The translations under genes were made by a program, and so were the position numbers. A stretch of 64,000 nt of DNA from Acanthopleura granulata (Eukaryota; Mollusca; Polyplacophora; Chitonida; Chitonidae), in contig JABBOT010000004.1 of NCBI GenBank assembly GCA_016165875.1, positions 13,269,672-13,333,671 on the forward strand, written 5' to 3'. This document shows, piece after piece, positions 50,101-58,173 of the stretch (its first letter is position 1; each line of letters begins with the position of its first letter). The notes beneath the pieces are model-generated. The model searched no databases, was not told where the DNA came from, and saw only the letters and a list, made by a program, of their open reading frames with translations.

Positions 50101-52877
50101 AGGAGAGCATGATGGGGGATGGATGTTGCCAAGACGACCTTCTTGTGCCCTCCTTGGGTAGACAGATGCAGAGTTCGACTGGGTGTTGTCGGCCCTGTCT
50201 TCTGATCAGTTTCCCTGTTGTGGTAGATTGCATACACACTGTTTCCCACGCCAGATATACAGAGATTGCCAGAATTCTGCACCTCAAACTTCCACTTGTC
50301 TTCACCACTGACCAGAGATGTTGAGAAAAAGTTGCCATGGTTGCCTGACCTTATCATGTAGATGGCAGTGGTTAGTTTCGGTTCATGGAGGCCACCCAGC
50401 ATCCCACAACATAGCAACAAGGTCACTCCTCCTCCATTACCACCATTAATGTTTACAGGGAGAGGAAAGTCTTCATCAGGATTGTCTGCACCTCGGACAA
50501 AGACTCCATTTTGCATATTTCCATGTCTGACATCATTTGAGAGTAGCATCAGACAGTTATGTCCAAATAGACATTCTACCAAAACTCGGCCATCTTCATC
50601 TGTCTTGATGCAGCTTGCTGGTCCAAAGTGACCACCACCAGACTTGGAAAGGCACAAAGCATGAAAATGGTTGGAGTCATACCCAGATCGAATCATGAAG
50701 AGTTCTGCTGTGGTGTTATTCTCCTTAGAGTAAGAGTTGGAGACAAACATCAATGCAGCACACCCTCCTTGCCCAGCATTGATGTTATAGCCATTAAAAG
50801 GTGCTAAACATCGGATGGGCCACTTGCTCTGAGCTGAAGATCTCAGACACTCATAGTCAACTGTAACAAAAATAAAATTTTGACACTCTGAGCACTACAG
50901 ATATGTATAAGAATTAATTTGCATCATTTATTTATTTACTCAGTGGGAGATTTAAGGCTATACTTATATAACACCAGTTAGGTTACAGTTGGAGTAAAAC
51001 CCATGTAGAGAAAATTACGGCTGCTTGCCAGGCTCCATACCTGTCTGTCTGTTAGTCTGACAACCCAATTCTCTGACTGTTCCTATAATCATGTTTATTT
51101 TAACTTTTTGTGGACATTTTTTTCAAAAAAGATAACTTGAAATGTGTAATCTTCTTGTGCTCTGTGAGCTGTTTCTCCTGTTGGACGACCATGCAGCTTA
51201 GAAAATGAGAACAAGGTTGTAAATGAATGTGCTGATAAATCCACTGTTCAGACATCCTGATGTTTTTTAGACATTAGCCAACAGAAATTCCAAATATTTC
51301 ATATTTCTACATGCCAATAAAATTTACATAACTTCAGATGATCTGTTTGACAAGCAATTCATTGATAATGATAAATGTCATGAAAAACACAATCCATTCT
51401 TGAATATCTGGTGCATTTATGACATCAATATTATTAAAATAAGTAATAACAAATGATAAATTATCACTTACTAACCCTAACATTATAAAAATTATTCATT
51501 TCTTCATTAGCTGCAAAAATCAAGAAAAGTGTATATCTTACTTAGCTCCTGTAACAATGTATGCACTTTCAGAATCTTGGATTAATGGGTGATTGATTTA
51601 ATTACCTATACCATAGTGCATACTTGTATAATGGTTGTACATACTTGATTGCTTTCCATGCCATATTCAAAAATGTTTTTGTATATATATGACAGTAGTC
51701 GTCTTTATGAGTAGAAGAAACGCTCACTTTTACAGCATTTCCCATGCTGGGTAAACCACAGTCCCTTAACAAGCAGGCCTATATGACAAACTATCGCACA
51801 TGAAGTATGCAAACTTCAAGGCCACAGTTGTATGTATTTAACAAACGTAAGAAGGGTTAAACAAAATCTCCATCCTATTATTCATTTGTTGTCACCAACT
51901 CAGACTAAATAATGAGGGCAGCAGAATATAGAAATTCTCTGCCCTGCGTATGAACCGAACCCATAGCTTTCAGTGAGTTTCATCATCTGCTTAACTAGTG
52001 TTTATAACAATGCCTTATGAGTACAAATATTTTCTTACCCTTAGCAGGTGTTGGCATTCGTTGCATAAACACACCACACATATCACGGCTTGGAAACTGC
52101 ATTAAAATAATGGAAATATAAATATGTTACAGCAATTTCATGTTCATTCATGTCAAAAAAAAAACATAAATTTTAATGTATTTCAAGTAAACACAGCTAA
52201 GAGCACATGCACTTTTATCTTACTCCATAATTATAAATTCTTATAATCTAGATTGAGAGGCTACATAGTTTTAATATTGCAAGTTGCAAGAGTTTTGATC
52301 AGTTATGAATGTATTGAATGCGGGATTCTACAATATGGTAAAATATATTATCTTTGTTTGCAAACACCATAAAAGCTTTATGTAGGCCTATTATAAGTAC
52401 ACACCATGTCCTTGACTACAGGTCAACAGAGTACTACAAATTACAGCGCACTTTGAAACTGTGTAATTTAAACAGACTAATGGCGAATGACATTTGACAC
52501 GGTAGCACTACCTCATCCATACTGTTGTTCTGGAGATGAGAACTGAGTAAGCCGTTCTGGTCAGCCTCTTCGCCAATTTTCTTGGTACCATTTATGTTTT
52601 TGTCAGTGCCGTTTGTATAGGTGGAAATATTGCGTTTCACCTGCGTCTCATGTACGACACGATCTGCTTGATCACCTTCCGGTTCTGAAGTCGTCCAAAA
52701 TTCACCCCGACCACTCTTCCGTGGACCGTCTGGGGCGATACTGTTCTGTGTGCTGCGCTTCTCCTGGGTCTTGTGAGTCGGACTGTCCACAGAACAGGTG
52801 CCCGTTGCCTTGGAAGCAGGTCTGACGTCTTCATCTGAGACATTCAACGCAGGCAGGTTTGACGGACTACATCCCAT
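26139..52877 (-). CDS. STAND NTPase: myristoyl site, triple repeat, FBA, DUF4062, NACHT, TPR; 32 exons, 1,979 aa
   Basis: This is a giant intracellular STAND-class protein related in its core to nephrocystin-3 and to invertebrate DUF4062-NACHT-TPR proteins. Coding exons are 52877-52512, 52096-52039, 50860-49601, 49123-48950, 48796-48654, 48253-48158, 47566-47261, 46452-46282, 46086-46006, 45715-45592, 44986-44871, 43126-43030, 42673-42507, 42240-42127, 41308-41138, 39707-39591, 38984-38859, 38481-38286, 37640-37511, 37140-36971, 36560-36481, 35870-35676, 35094-34961, 34244-34160, 33465-33268, 32591-32454, 32137-31992, 31506-31383, 30712-30593, 30333-30187, 28161-27920 and 26286-26139. Phase is kept at all 31 junctions and the total is 5,940 bases. 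All introns are GT-AG except intron 3, which is probably GC-AG. The start at 52877 (AAAATGG) is the first in-frame ATG. Such proteins usually oligomerise on nucleotide binding and read a ligand through their repeats; the partner here is unknown. Domain details are in the following entries. Confidence 0.93.
26354..26495 (-). repeat. SINE fragment in STAND intron 31
   Basis: GGTGTTTTACACCATACTCA, AATATTTCACTTATACA and CCAGCATTATGGTTGGAGG are the 3' body of the window's SINE family in reverse orientation. The head is missing and it lies 68 bases from the last coding exon. Confidence 0.75.
26657..26761 (+). repeat. SINE 3' fragment in STAND intron 31
   Basis: GTTTCCTCCCATCATAATGC through TGAAATATTCTTGAGTACGA to the AATAAATAAATAAAA tail. 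It is 5'-truncated and inverted relative to the fragment at 26354-26495. Confidence 0.75.
27060..27800. repeat. Tandem array of about 150-bp units in STAND intron 31
   Basis: GCACAAGTTTGGGTCAT and variants recur at about 27121, 27267, 27416, 27560 and 27716, a period of 144-156 bp. Each unit also contains TTTGTGAGAGTTTGAGAAT-like and AGATATGCTCTCCACA-like segments. It ends near AGAGAGGGACAAACAAAG. The general style (about 150-bp units, GGGAC/GGACGG boundary) recalls the array at 7.03-7.63 kb, but the unit sequences differ. Confidence 0.7.
28345..29662. repeat. 38-bp/76-bp higher-order tandem array in STAND intron 30
   Basis: The left part (about 28345-28620) consists of roughly 38-bp monomers containing CAGTCCCAGTGTGCCCACAC. 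The right part (about 28660-29650) consists of at least a dozen nearly identical 76-bp units. Each unit is a dimer of two diverged monomers, one with CCAATGTGCCCACACGTGGC and one with CAGTTTCTGGGTATCCACAC. Most units differ by only one or two bases. A SINE abuts the right edge. Open frames across this array are a consequence of periodicity, not coding. Confidence 0.9.
29668..29933 (+). repeat. tRNA-derived SINE, full-length copy next to the satellite
   Basis: The A-box-like head is CCGTGGCTCAGTTGGTTAGC and the B-box-like segment is CTGTGAATTCAAGTCCAGC. The body includes GGTCTGCCAGCAACCTGCGG and CATAATGCTACCCGCCATCG. The tail is CACCAATGTAATCAATAAAT extended as (AAAT)n. This copy is the best reference for the family in the window. 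Confidence 0.88.
33268..38481 (-). other. STAND gene exons 18-25: NACHT NTPase domain
   Basis: The Walker A motif GESGSGKSS is at residues about 1292-1300 and is split by intron 18 after GES. The Walker B motif CVIVLDALNQLDD is at about 1377-1389 in exon 20. LPPNVYMLLSTLPGR in exon 21 resembles the sensor-1 strand, and NPLYLRVLLDE in exon 22 matches the conserved NPLxL helix that follows in NACHT/STAND ATPases. Exons 23-25 form the helical C-terminal part. All core nucleotide-binding residues appear intact, so an active P-loop switch is expected. Confidence 0.88.
35160..35460. repeat. Possible second dispersed repeat in STAND intron 22
   Basis: The stretch contains AGTGCTGCATCACTGGAACA, ACCAACCACCCAACCCAGTC, CTGAGCACCAAGCAAGG and CAGGCTGATGCTTTATCC. 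This composition is unlike the flanking intron and suggests an old dispersed element. There is no second copy in the window to confirm it. Confidence 0.3.
38859..43126 (-). other. STAND gene exons 12-17: DUF4062 (TIR-like fold) module
   Basis: Exon 13 carries EIRVFVSSTFKDMQGERERL (residues about 1027-1046), the hallmark of DUF4062. Exon 14 continues with VFFTYVDLRWGISSEQTN (about 1063-1080) and exon 15 with CRPYFICMLGERFGWS. This order matches the region before the NACHT domain in nephrocystin-3-like proteins. Exons 16-17 give a helical linker with FFYLRSP and a predicted amphipathic segment. DUF4062 is thought to adopt a TIR-related fold; whether this copy has any enzymatic activity is unknown. 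Confidence 0.85.
40430..40925. repeat. 32-bp minisatellite in STAND intron 15
   Basis: About 15 copies of a 32-bp unit built from GGGAACTGTCCACATGGGGA and AATGTCTGTACA/GCACA. Copies in the centre are nearly identical and degrade towards both ends. The unit contains no stop codon in several frames, so long artefactual frames of up to about 200 codons appear on both strands; none has coding features. Confidence 0.9.
43191..43298 (+). repeat. SINE 3' fragment in STAND intron 11
   Basis: CCTCCTGGGCACTGCCAGG, TTTCTCCCACCATAATGC, AAATATTCTTGAGCAC and the AACACCAATCAAATAAATAA tail match the family 3' end. It is 5'-truncated and lies 65 bases upstream of exon 12 in gene orientation. Confidence 0.75.
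43690..44340. repeat. Degenerate tandem array of about 41 bp in STAND intron 11
   Basis: CAGACCTACAGTCCCACC or a variant recurs about every 37-42 bp, each followed by GGGTACC and CTGGGGCCTAATG. Copies differ considerably, so the array is older than the 32-bp and 76-bp arrays. Confidence 0.8.
44720..44900. repeat. 62-bp local duplication spanning the exon 11 donor of the STAND gene
   Basis: The segment starting ATGCTGATCTCTAATAGCTG (44841), which includes the real donor at 44870/44871, is repeated at about 44779 (ATGCTGATCCCTAAAATCTG) with a decayed third copy to the left. Each full copy carries ACCATGxTTATATC and CAAACTGA, so the end of exon 11 and its GT donor are duplicated inside intron 11. 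Confidence 0.65.
44871..49123 (-). other. STAND gene exons 4-11: linker module and FBA-type domain
   Basis: Exons 4-6 (residues about 562-699) encode a beta-rich segment ending in IEDIPNGTHTLRFHSVGG. Exon 7 (about 700-801) is a polar linker with ENASGQ at its end. Exons 8-11 (about 802-965) encode a domain that closely follows the F-box-associated (FBA/G) domain of FBXO2/FBXO6-type proteins. It has NWKVSEGG, then SFVTSHMDCVKYQEINL, DTQPPIQVFEWYREG, YSLTALLMDADG, ASVTFTEYGPGVKRV and DKYWAGYYGPMISGSVIRV in the expected order. In FBXO2/6 this domain binds N-glycans. I see no F-box upstream, so a ubiquitin-ligase role cannot be assumed. Confidence 0.8.
49124..49600 (-). other. Intron 3 of STAND gene, probable GC-AG intron
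   Basis: The upstream exon ends TTCAG at 49601 and the intron begins GCAAGG, a good match to the GC-donor consensus. No GT donor nearby leaves the single base needed to join exon 4 in frame. With this donor the protein reads NNSSG then TAPLKLELVG and the total phase closes. Unspliced, the frame runs to a TGA at 49485-49487, adding 38 residues. Confidence 0.7.
49601..52877 (-). other. STAND gene exons 1-3: acylation motif and threefold repeat module
   Basis: Residues 1-122 (exon 1) begin MGCSPS. Gly2 and Ser6 fit the N-myristoylation consensus and Cys3 is a typical adjacent palmitoylation site. Nephrocystin-3 is also N-myristoylated, which makes membrane or ciliary targeting plausible. The rest of exon 1 is polar and probably disordered. 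Exon 3 (residues about 142-561) is one 1,260-base exon containing three related units. Each has a Gly-rich lead (NINAGQGGC, NINGGNGGG, LSTQGGHKK), then a hydrophobic strand, then an AxYxIRSG-like segment (AELFMIRSG, TAIYMIRSG, AAVYAVSVS). They look beta-rich. I cannot name the fold. Confidence 0.75.
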
Positions 52878-54532
52878 TTTACTACCAAACACAGGTCTCA
52901 CCTTTTTCTTTCTAACTTCACAGTGTAAGTGAACTTTTGGTGTCAGAGGAAACGATGTGCTCGCACAGTCTTACATGTACATCAACATGTAGGCCTACAT
53001 GCTGCCGTGATCGCGAGGCGCCACCACCCGTCCACTGTTAAAACCTTTTCATTAACGGGTGTAAACGGAGTTGGGCGATGCCTATTTAAGTACCCAAAGC
53101 TCGTTTCCCTCTACCAGACCATGTCTTCTAGCTACTTATTCGAGATATACAGGTATATGGCTAAACCTGAGATCTCTTAGATTCTTCCCAGTTTACTTGT
53201 AGCGTTAATTCAGACACCCAGCTAACGTGAGTGGATACAAAGCTGGAGCCACAGGGTAGCTGTGGTAGCCAATGCCAGGTAGGTACATGTATCGACCTGC
53301 GTACATGTGCCTACCTAAAATACTGACTGGTAACTATTATCGTAAACAATTAATATGCTTAGTAGGGCTACCCACAACAACTCATGCAATTTTAAAGTTC
53401 AAATACCATACTTCACTTAGTAGACCTATAGGCCTACCTAAAATAACAAAGCATTGTGTAAAGACATGCTTTGGCTTACGCAGTGTTTGGTAAAGTGGTA
53501 GGCCTTAATGTGAAGTTGTGAGCTGTGGGGTAGCTTGGGGTGGGGCTAGCGGGTTGACGAAAGTAGACTATATTTCTGTATTGGTCCCACGAGAAAGAAT
53601 AAAAACCTGCAAATATAATTAAGGCGTGTTTACTGTTAAGCCACACAAGGTCTGCATATACACAACGGGGCGCCCATTCCGCACAATGACCACTCGGACC
53701 CAAATGGAATTTACCGTCGTTCTCACCTAACACCGGAGTTTATATATACTTATCCGTACAGTTTATCAACATGTCTTCATCGCATCGAGGCAGGAATAGA
53801 CAACAGACTACACAGCTTACACCCGACTGAGGCCTACTTTAGCCGGGAAAGGTACTCCATTGTGTATACAGTGTTTGGCGTCACGCATTACAAATGGTTT
53901 TTTAGTCTATGAAAATCAGGTTATATAGGCCACCGTAACGCCGCTATACAGGCCATGCTGCCTCACTGCATGGAACTTCATGCAAAATTTCACCAGAAGC
54001 GCGATGTATCATTACAAATAAAAGCGGGTGCTCTCGGCGCTTCGTTTCTAGGCAAATGTTTTCTTAGTGTCTTTGTATACTCTGTGAAACAAACTGAGGT
54101 AAAATGCAATGAAATTAAAGTTTTGCTTGCATGCATGTAGTGTTTGTCTTAAGTGAATTTCATCCAGTCGTGTGGAACTCTCCCCGCTAATGGTTGTAGG
54201 AGGTTCGTTAATGAGTACACACATGCATGCCGAGTAATGTACATGTTAATGACGGTGGTTCGAAAATTTGTAAGATATATGTAAAAACAAATTATGCCAG
54301 TGACTGGGTTAGTTTAATTTATCCCCACCCAACCCCTCTACTTTATCAAATTTTGGGAATATATAAATTATTCAAGATATCAGGACAAATCCTCAAATAA
54401 GACTGAATTATTGCAATTTTTGTCACAAAACCTATATAAGTAAATTCGACTGTCTAGACACTGCAGTTTTTTGGATTTTTTTTTTCGTGTTATTCTAAAA
54501 AATGCAGAACTAAGGCATGAATGTGCATACAT
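52878..54532. other. STAND gene 5' flank and intergenic DNA
   Basis: This stretch contains the presumed promoter and 5' UTR of the STAND gene. The frame upstream of ATG 52877 stays open but has no earlier ATG. I see no other coding potential. Confidence 0.45.
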
Positions 54533-54630
54533 GTGGGTCGTGGGTTTCTCCCGGGCTGCGTCAGATTTCCTTCTGTATAAGTGAAATGTTCTTGGGCGTG
54601 GAGTAAATAAATAAATAAATAAATAAATAC
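54533..54630 (+). repeat. Truncated SINE fragment
   Basis: GGGTCGTGGGTTTCTCCCGG, GTATAAGTGAAATGTTCTTG and an (AAAT)n tail identify a 3' fragment with an internal deletion. Confidence 0.65.
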
Positions 54631-54686
54631 ATGAGTATAGCAACTACAACTGCCGGTTTCACATTAGCAGACATTTGCAGTTATTC

Positions 54687-54942
54687 GATGGGCCTCTGTG
54701 GCCGAGATGATGATAGCGCAATACCGCAGCGCAATAACCAAAGAACCTCTCGCCAATACGATCGTCGTGTGTTCAAATTCAGCTCATGTTGGCTTCCTCT
54801 CTGGCCGTACATTGGGAGCAACCTGAGGCTGGTCGCGGATTTCCAACCGGCTCCGGTCGGTTTCCTGCCACAATAATATTGGTTGCCATCGTATGAGTGA
54901 AATATTCTTGAGTATGGCGTAACACACCAATGCAATAAATAA
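54687..54942 (+). repeat. tRNA-derived SINE, near full length (left half of inverted pair)
   Basis: The head GGCCTCTGTGGCCGAGATGA is diverged. The B-box-like region is GTGTGTTCAAATTCAGCTCA. The body is intact through CTCTCTGGCCGTACATTGGG to GTATGAGTGAAATATTCTTG and CACACCAATGCAATAAATA. It is followed tail-to-tail by a reverse copy. Confidence 0.85.
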
Positions 54943-55204
54943 CTTTATTTATTTATTTATTTATTTATTTATTTGATTGGTGTTGTAAGCCGTACTCAAG
55001 AATATTTCACTTATAGGACGGCGGGTGGGATGGTGGGAGGAAACCGGGCAGAGCCCGGGGGAAACCCACGGCCATTCGCAGGTTGCTGTCAGACCTTCCC
55101 ACGTACGGCCGGAGAAGAAGCAAGCATGAGCTGGTCTTGAACTTATAGCGACCACATTCGTGGGAGGCTTCGGGACATAGCGCGCTAACCGACTGAGCGA
55201 TAAA
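54943..55204 (-). repeat. tRNA-derived SINE, near full length (right half of inverted pair)
   Basis: It begins with a long (TTTA)n tail complement and then TTTGATTGGTGTTGTAAGCC. The body includes CGGGCAGAGCCCGGGGGAAA, and the head complement GCGCGCTAACCGACTGAGCG lies at the right end. It forms an inverted repeat of about 250 bp with the preceding copy. Confidence 0.87.
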
Positions 55205-56362
55205 AGAGTTAGAACTCGGAACTTTCCTAGTATACCGCATAGCCCTCGCCCGATATACTGTGCATGAATTCAGCGACTGGAATGTGCGCACTATGTGGCT
55301 CTCATTCGCACGGTATACTCTCTAAAAACTATTGTGTATTGTGTAATTATTGTATCAAGAATGCACATGAAAATAATTTTTTGTATCAACAGTACATAAT
55401 TTGTATAGTTTTGTGTAATATATCCAAAATGACGTATATATCAGTGATACACAGTTTGTGTACCACTGATAAACAGGCATTGTTGATGTGCAAATTTGTA
55501 CACAATCGTTTTACAGAGTATTGCATTAAGTGATCCATCCGTCAATGAATTAACTGTCCAGGATATTGACATTAAGCTGCCGCACACATGCTACTGAACA
55601 GCAGCCGCGTAATTGGGCCTATGCACATATACACTATATGTACTGACGTCGATCGTATCTGTATACAGCAGTTGAAATTTTCGTGTCTACGGTATACTTA
55701 TACCTTTTATATACATTCAAAACAGTTTTAACACAAGATGCACAAGATCTGTAACAAGCAGTTTATTGCTTTTTCAGTGTATTCATCAAATATCAAATTT
55801 TAAAAGAATATACGTACGATTAGGATATAAGTATATGTTGTAAAATACTACGTAAAAATGTGTGTAATCTGAAGTTTTCAAATAGTTTCTGCATGCACAT
55901 CAAATAAAAGTGTTTTACATGAAGATATAGGCCAACACTAACCATAAAATTGACAATCATGCAACAGATTTATACACTTCATAAATATATATCTAGTACT
56001 CTGAAAAGATATGTGAATGATTTTAAAGTAATGTTTCAGCCTTGAGTACCATATTTTGAGTGCGTATTGATATACGTTGGAACTCTTTGAGCATAAGTCG
56101 TAAGACGCGAAACAAAACATGAATATTTACGTGATGTTGAAGAGCATATAACATACTAATCGGAAAACACGGAAATATACACTCTGTGTTAAGTATAACT
56201 CGTGTCTTCTAAAGTGTAAGTCCATGAAAGAATCGGTTGTGGTATATACATGAGCACCAAATCACTCTACGTTAAGTTCAATTAAATTCGATCTCCATAG
56301 GAGGCAATACTGTTTTGCATTCATGCCATATACTTTGACACAGCATTTTAGATTACGCAATG
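55205..56362. other. Intergenic DNA downstream of the DPY30-motif gene
   Basis: AT-rich with no supported exon. It should contain the 3' UTR of the minus-strand gene ending at 56363. A TTTATT at about 55763-55768 (AATAAA on the gene strand) is one possible, rather distant, polyadenylation signal. Confidence 0.4.
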
Positions 56363-58173
56363 TCACACAGAATCTAAGTCGTCAAAAATATCCCCGATAC
56401 AAGCGAAAGTTCTGTTGCACTCTTTATGTACACATGTAATGGTGAAATCATCGGAGCCGGTGTCGTCTGTGTCCTCGACAATATGGTCCTCTTCCAGCGG
56501 CTTTGTGTCCTCAAGCGATTGGCTCTTTTGGAAATCTGTGATATTACTTCCATTACCGGGTTCTAGTGTGCACTGAGCCTGAAAGAGTGAAAAGTAGGAA
56601 GTGGGCCTAAATATTATATAACATGTTTTCATTACAGCAGTTTTTTTAGTTATATCCTTATGTAAATGTACAGGAAGCTTTATATATACATTCTCAACGC
56701 GATTTCCTTAAAGGATATATCCAATGGGGCTGGCCACTTAAATACTAGAAGTAGAGAGAAAGAATGGGTGGTTTTAGATATTCATTCTTTATCTAAACTT
56801 CTTCTGAATAAAAATTCTTGCAATTCTGCGTATAAATAGTCAAGAAAACAGCTATAAAATATGTTTTCTGTATTGTCGACATAGTAAAATTGGGATGTAT
56901 TGGATGTATTCTGTATATACATTTCTCATTCACTTATATACATGTATCCTTATATGCACTCGTTATCGCGTTGAGCTGAATATTTTGGCACGTGTGCTAG
57001 TATCGAAACCAACAAGGTTGCTATCCTTACTTAAACATGGACTTTAAATATGTTGACCACAGTTCATGACCAGCAATAAGGTATTATGGCTTGCAGAACC
57101 AAATGTGTCTTACTCTGTATTTGTGCAAATGGTGTCCAAGAAACTCAATTGGATCCTTGGGTCTGTACTCGGCAATCTTCGTCAAACCGGCGACTAATGC
57201 CGGACTCAAGTGACGTTTTACGTAATCAGCATAACCACCTTCAAAATTATATAAAGGATATATGAACGAATGGGTACTTTTAGTGGAATTAGAGTTTCTC
57301 AGATTTAAGGTAGGTCAAAATATGCTTTATATGCAACAACCATGTTTTAGAATGGATAGTCGATGTGCATTCGTATAAAGACAATGTTAGGTCCAATGGT
57401 GAAGATCTGTTACCGTTATATTGGCTATCTATTATCTGATGCCTAATAGTTTAAGACAACAAGACTGCTAGCTGAGACAGATAGAGAAAAGGCGGCTGCA
57501 AATCCACGCAGGTCGAGACAAGGAGACTGCTAATTTATACGGATTGAGACAAGGAGACGGCTGATTCACACAAATCCTGAAACTGAGGCTGCTAACTTAC
57601 GCAGATCGAGACAGAAAGTCTGCTAATGCACACAAATCCTGAAACTGAGGCTGCTAACTTACGCAGATCGAGACAGACAGTGTGCTAATTCACACAGATC
57701 GGAACGAGGAGGCTGCTAATTCACACAGATCGAGACAAAGAGACTGCTAATTCACACAAATCCTGAAACTGAGGCTGCTAATTCACACAGATCGAGACCC
57801 CTATAGACTGAGAGAATGAGGCCGAATCTCTGCCCCTAGATCGACATACACAATTAGACCACTAATCCACACAGATCAAGAAAATCAACTGTTAATCCAT
57901 GTACAAAGATCGAGACAACGGTTAATGCACACTAGTGGAGACAATGCGACCGCTGATCCAGATAGATCGCGACAATCGGATGGAGGCAATCAGGCAGCTA
58001 ATGCACCTTGATCGAGACAACTGCACCGATTACTTACATATATTGGAATTCTACACCCAAACGAGTATATAAGAGTTTATATCAGGATATAACTGGTCTT
58101 ATATAAATATCCATACGAAAAGGCCATTAAATGTCTCACCTGGATATGAAGTGGAACTGTCAGTTTCAGCCAT
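56363..58173 (-). CDS. Small DPY30-motif protein, three exons, 124 aa
   Basis: Exons are 58173-58140, 57238-57114 and 56578-56363, with phase-consistent GT-AG junctions and 375 bases in total. Exon 1 encodes MAETDSSTSYP, starting in good context (AACATGG). Exon 2 encodes the Dpy-30 motif: DYVKRHLSPALVAGLTKIAE followed by YRPKDPIEFLGHHLHKY. In this family the motif forms an amphipathic two-helix dimer that docks onto an amphipathic helix of partners. Examples are DPY30 itself (COMPASS histone methyltransferase) and axonemal radial-spoke and DYDC proteins. The EYRPxDPIEFLGHHLHKY form looks more like the axonemal/DYDC-type relatives than nuclear DPY30. The C-terminal 72 residues are acidic, with two cysteines in TCVHKEC near the end, and are not recognised. 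It shares a divergent spacer of about 1.4 kb with POGLUT1. An axonemal role is inferred, not shown. Confidence 0.87.
57453..58030. repeat. Tandem array of about 31 bp in intron 1 of the DPY30-motif gene
   Basis: GCTAATTCACACAGATCGAG followed by ACAAGGAGACT recurs roughly every 31 bases, about 17 times. In the middle, a 62-bp dimer form appears in which one monomer reads ACAAATCCTGAAACTGAGGC. Copies toward the right are degraded. Confidence 0.8.
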
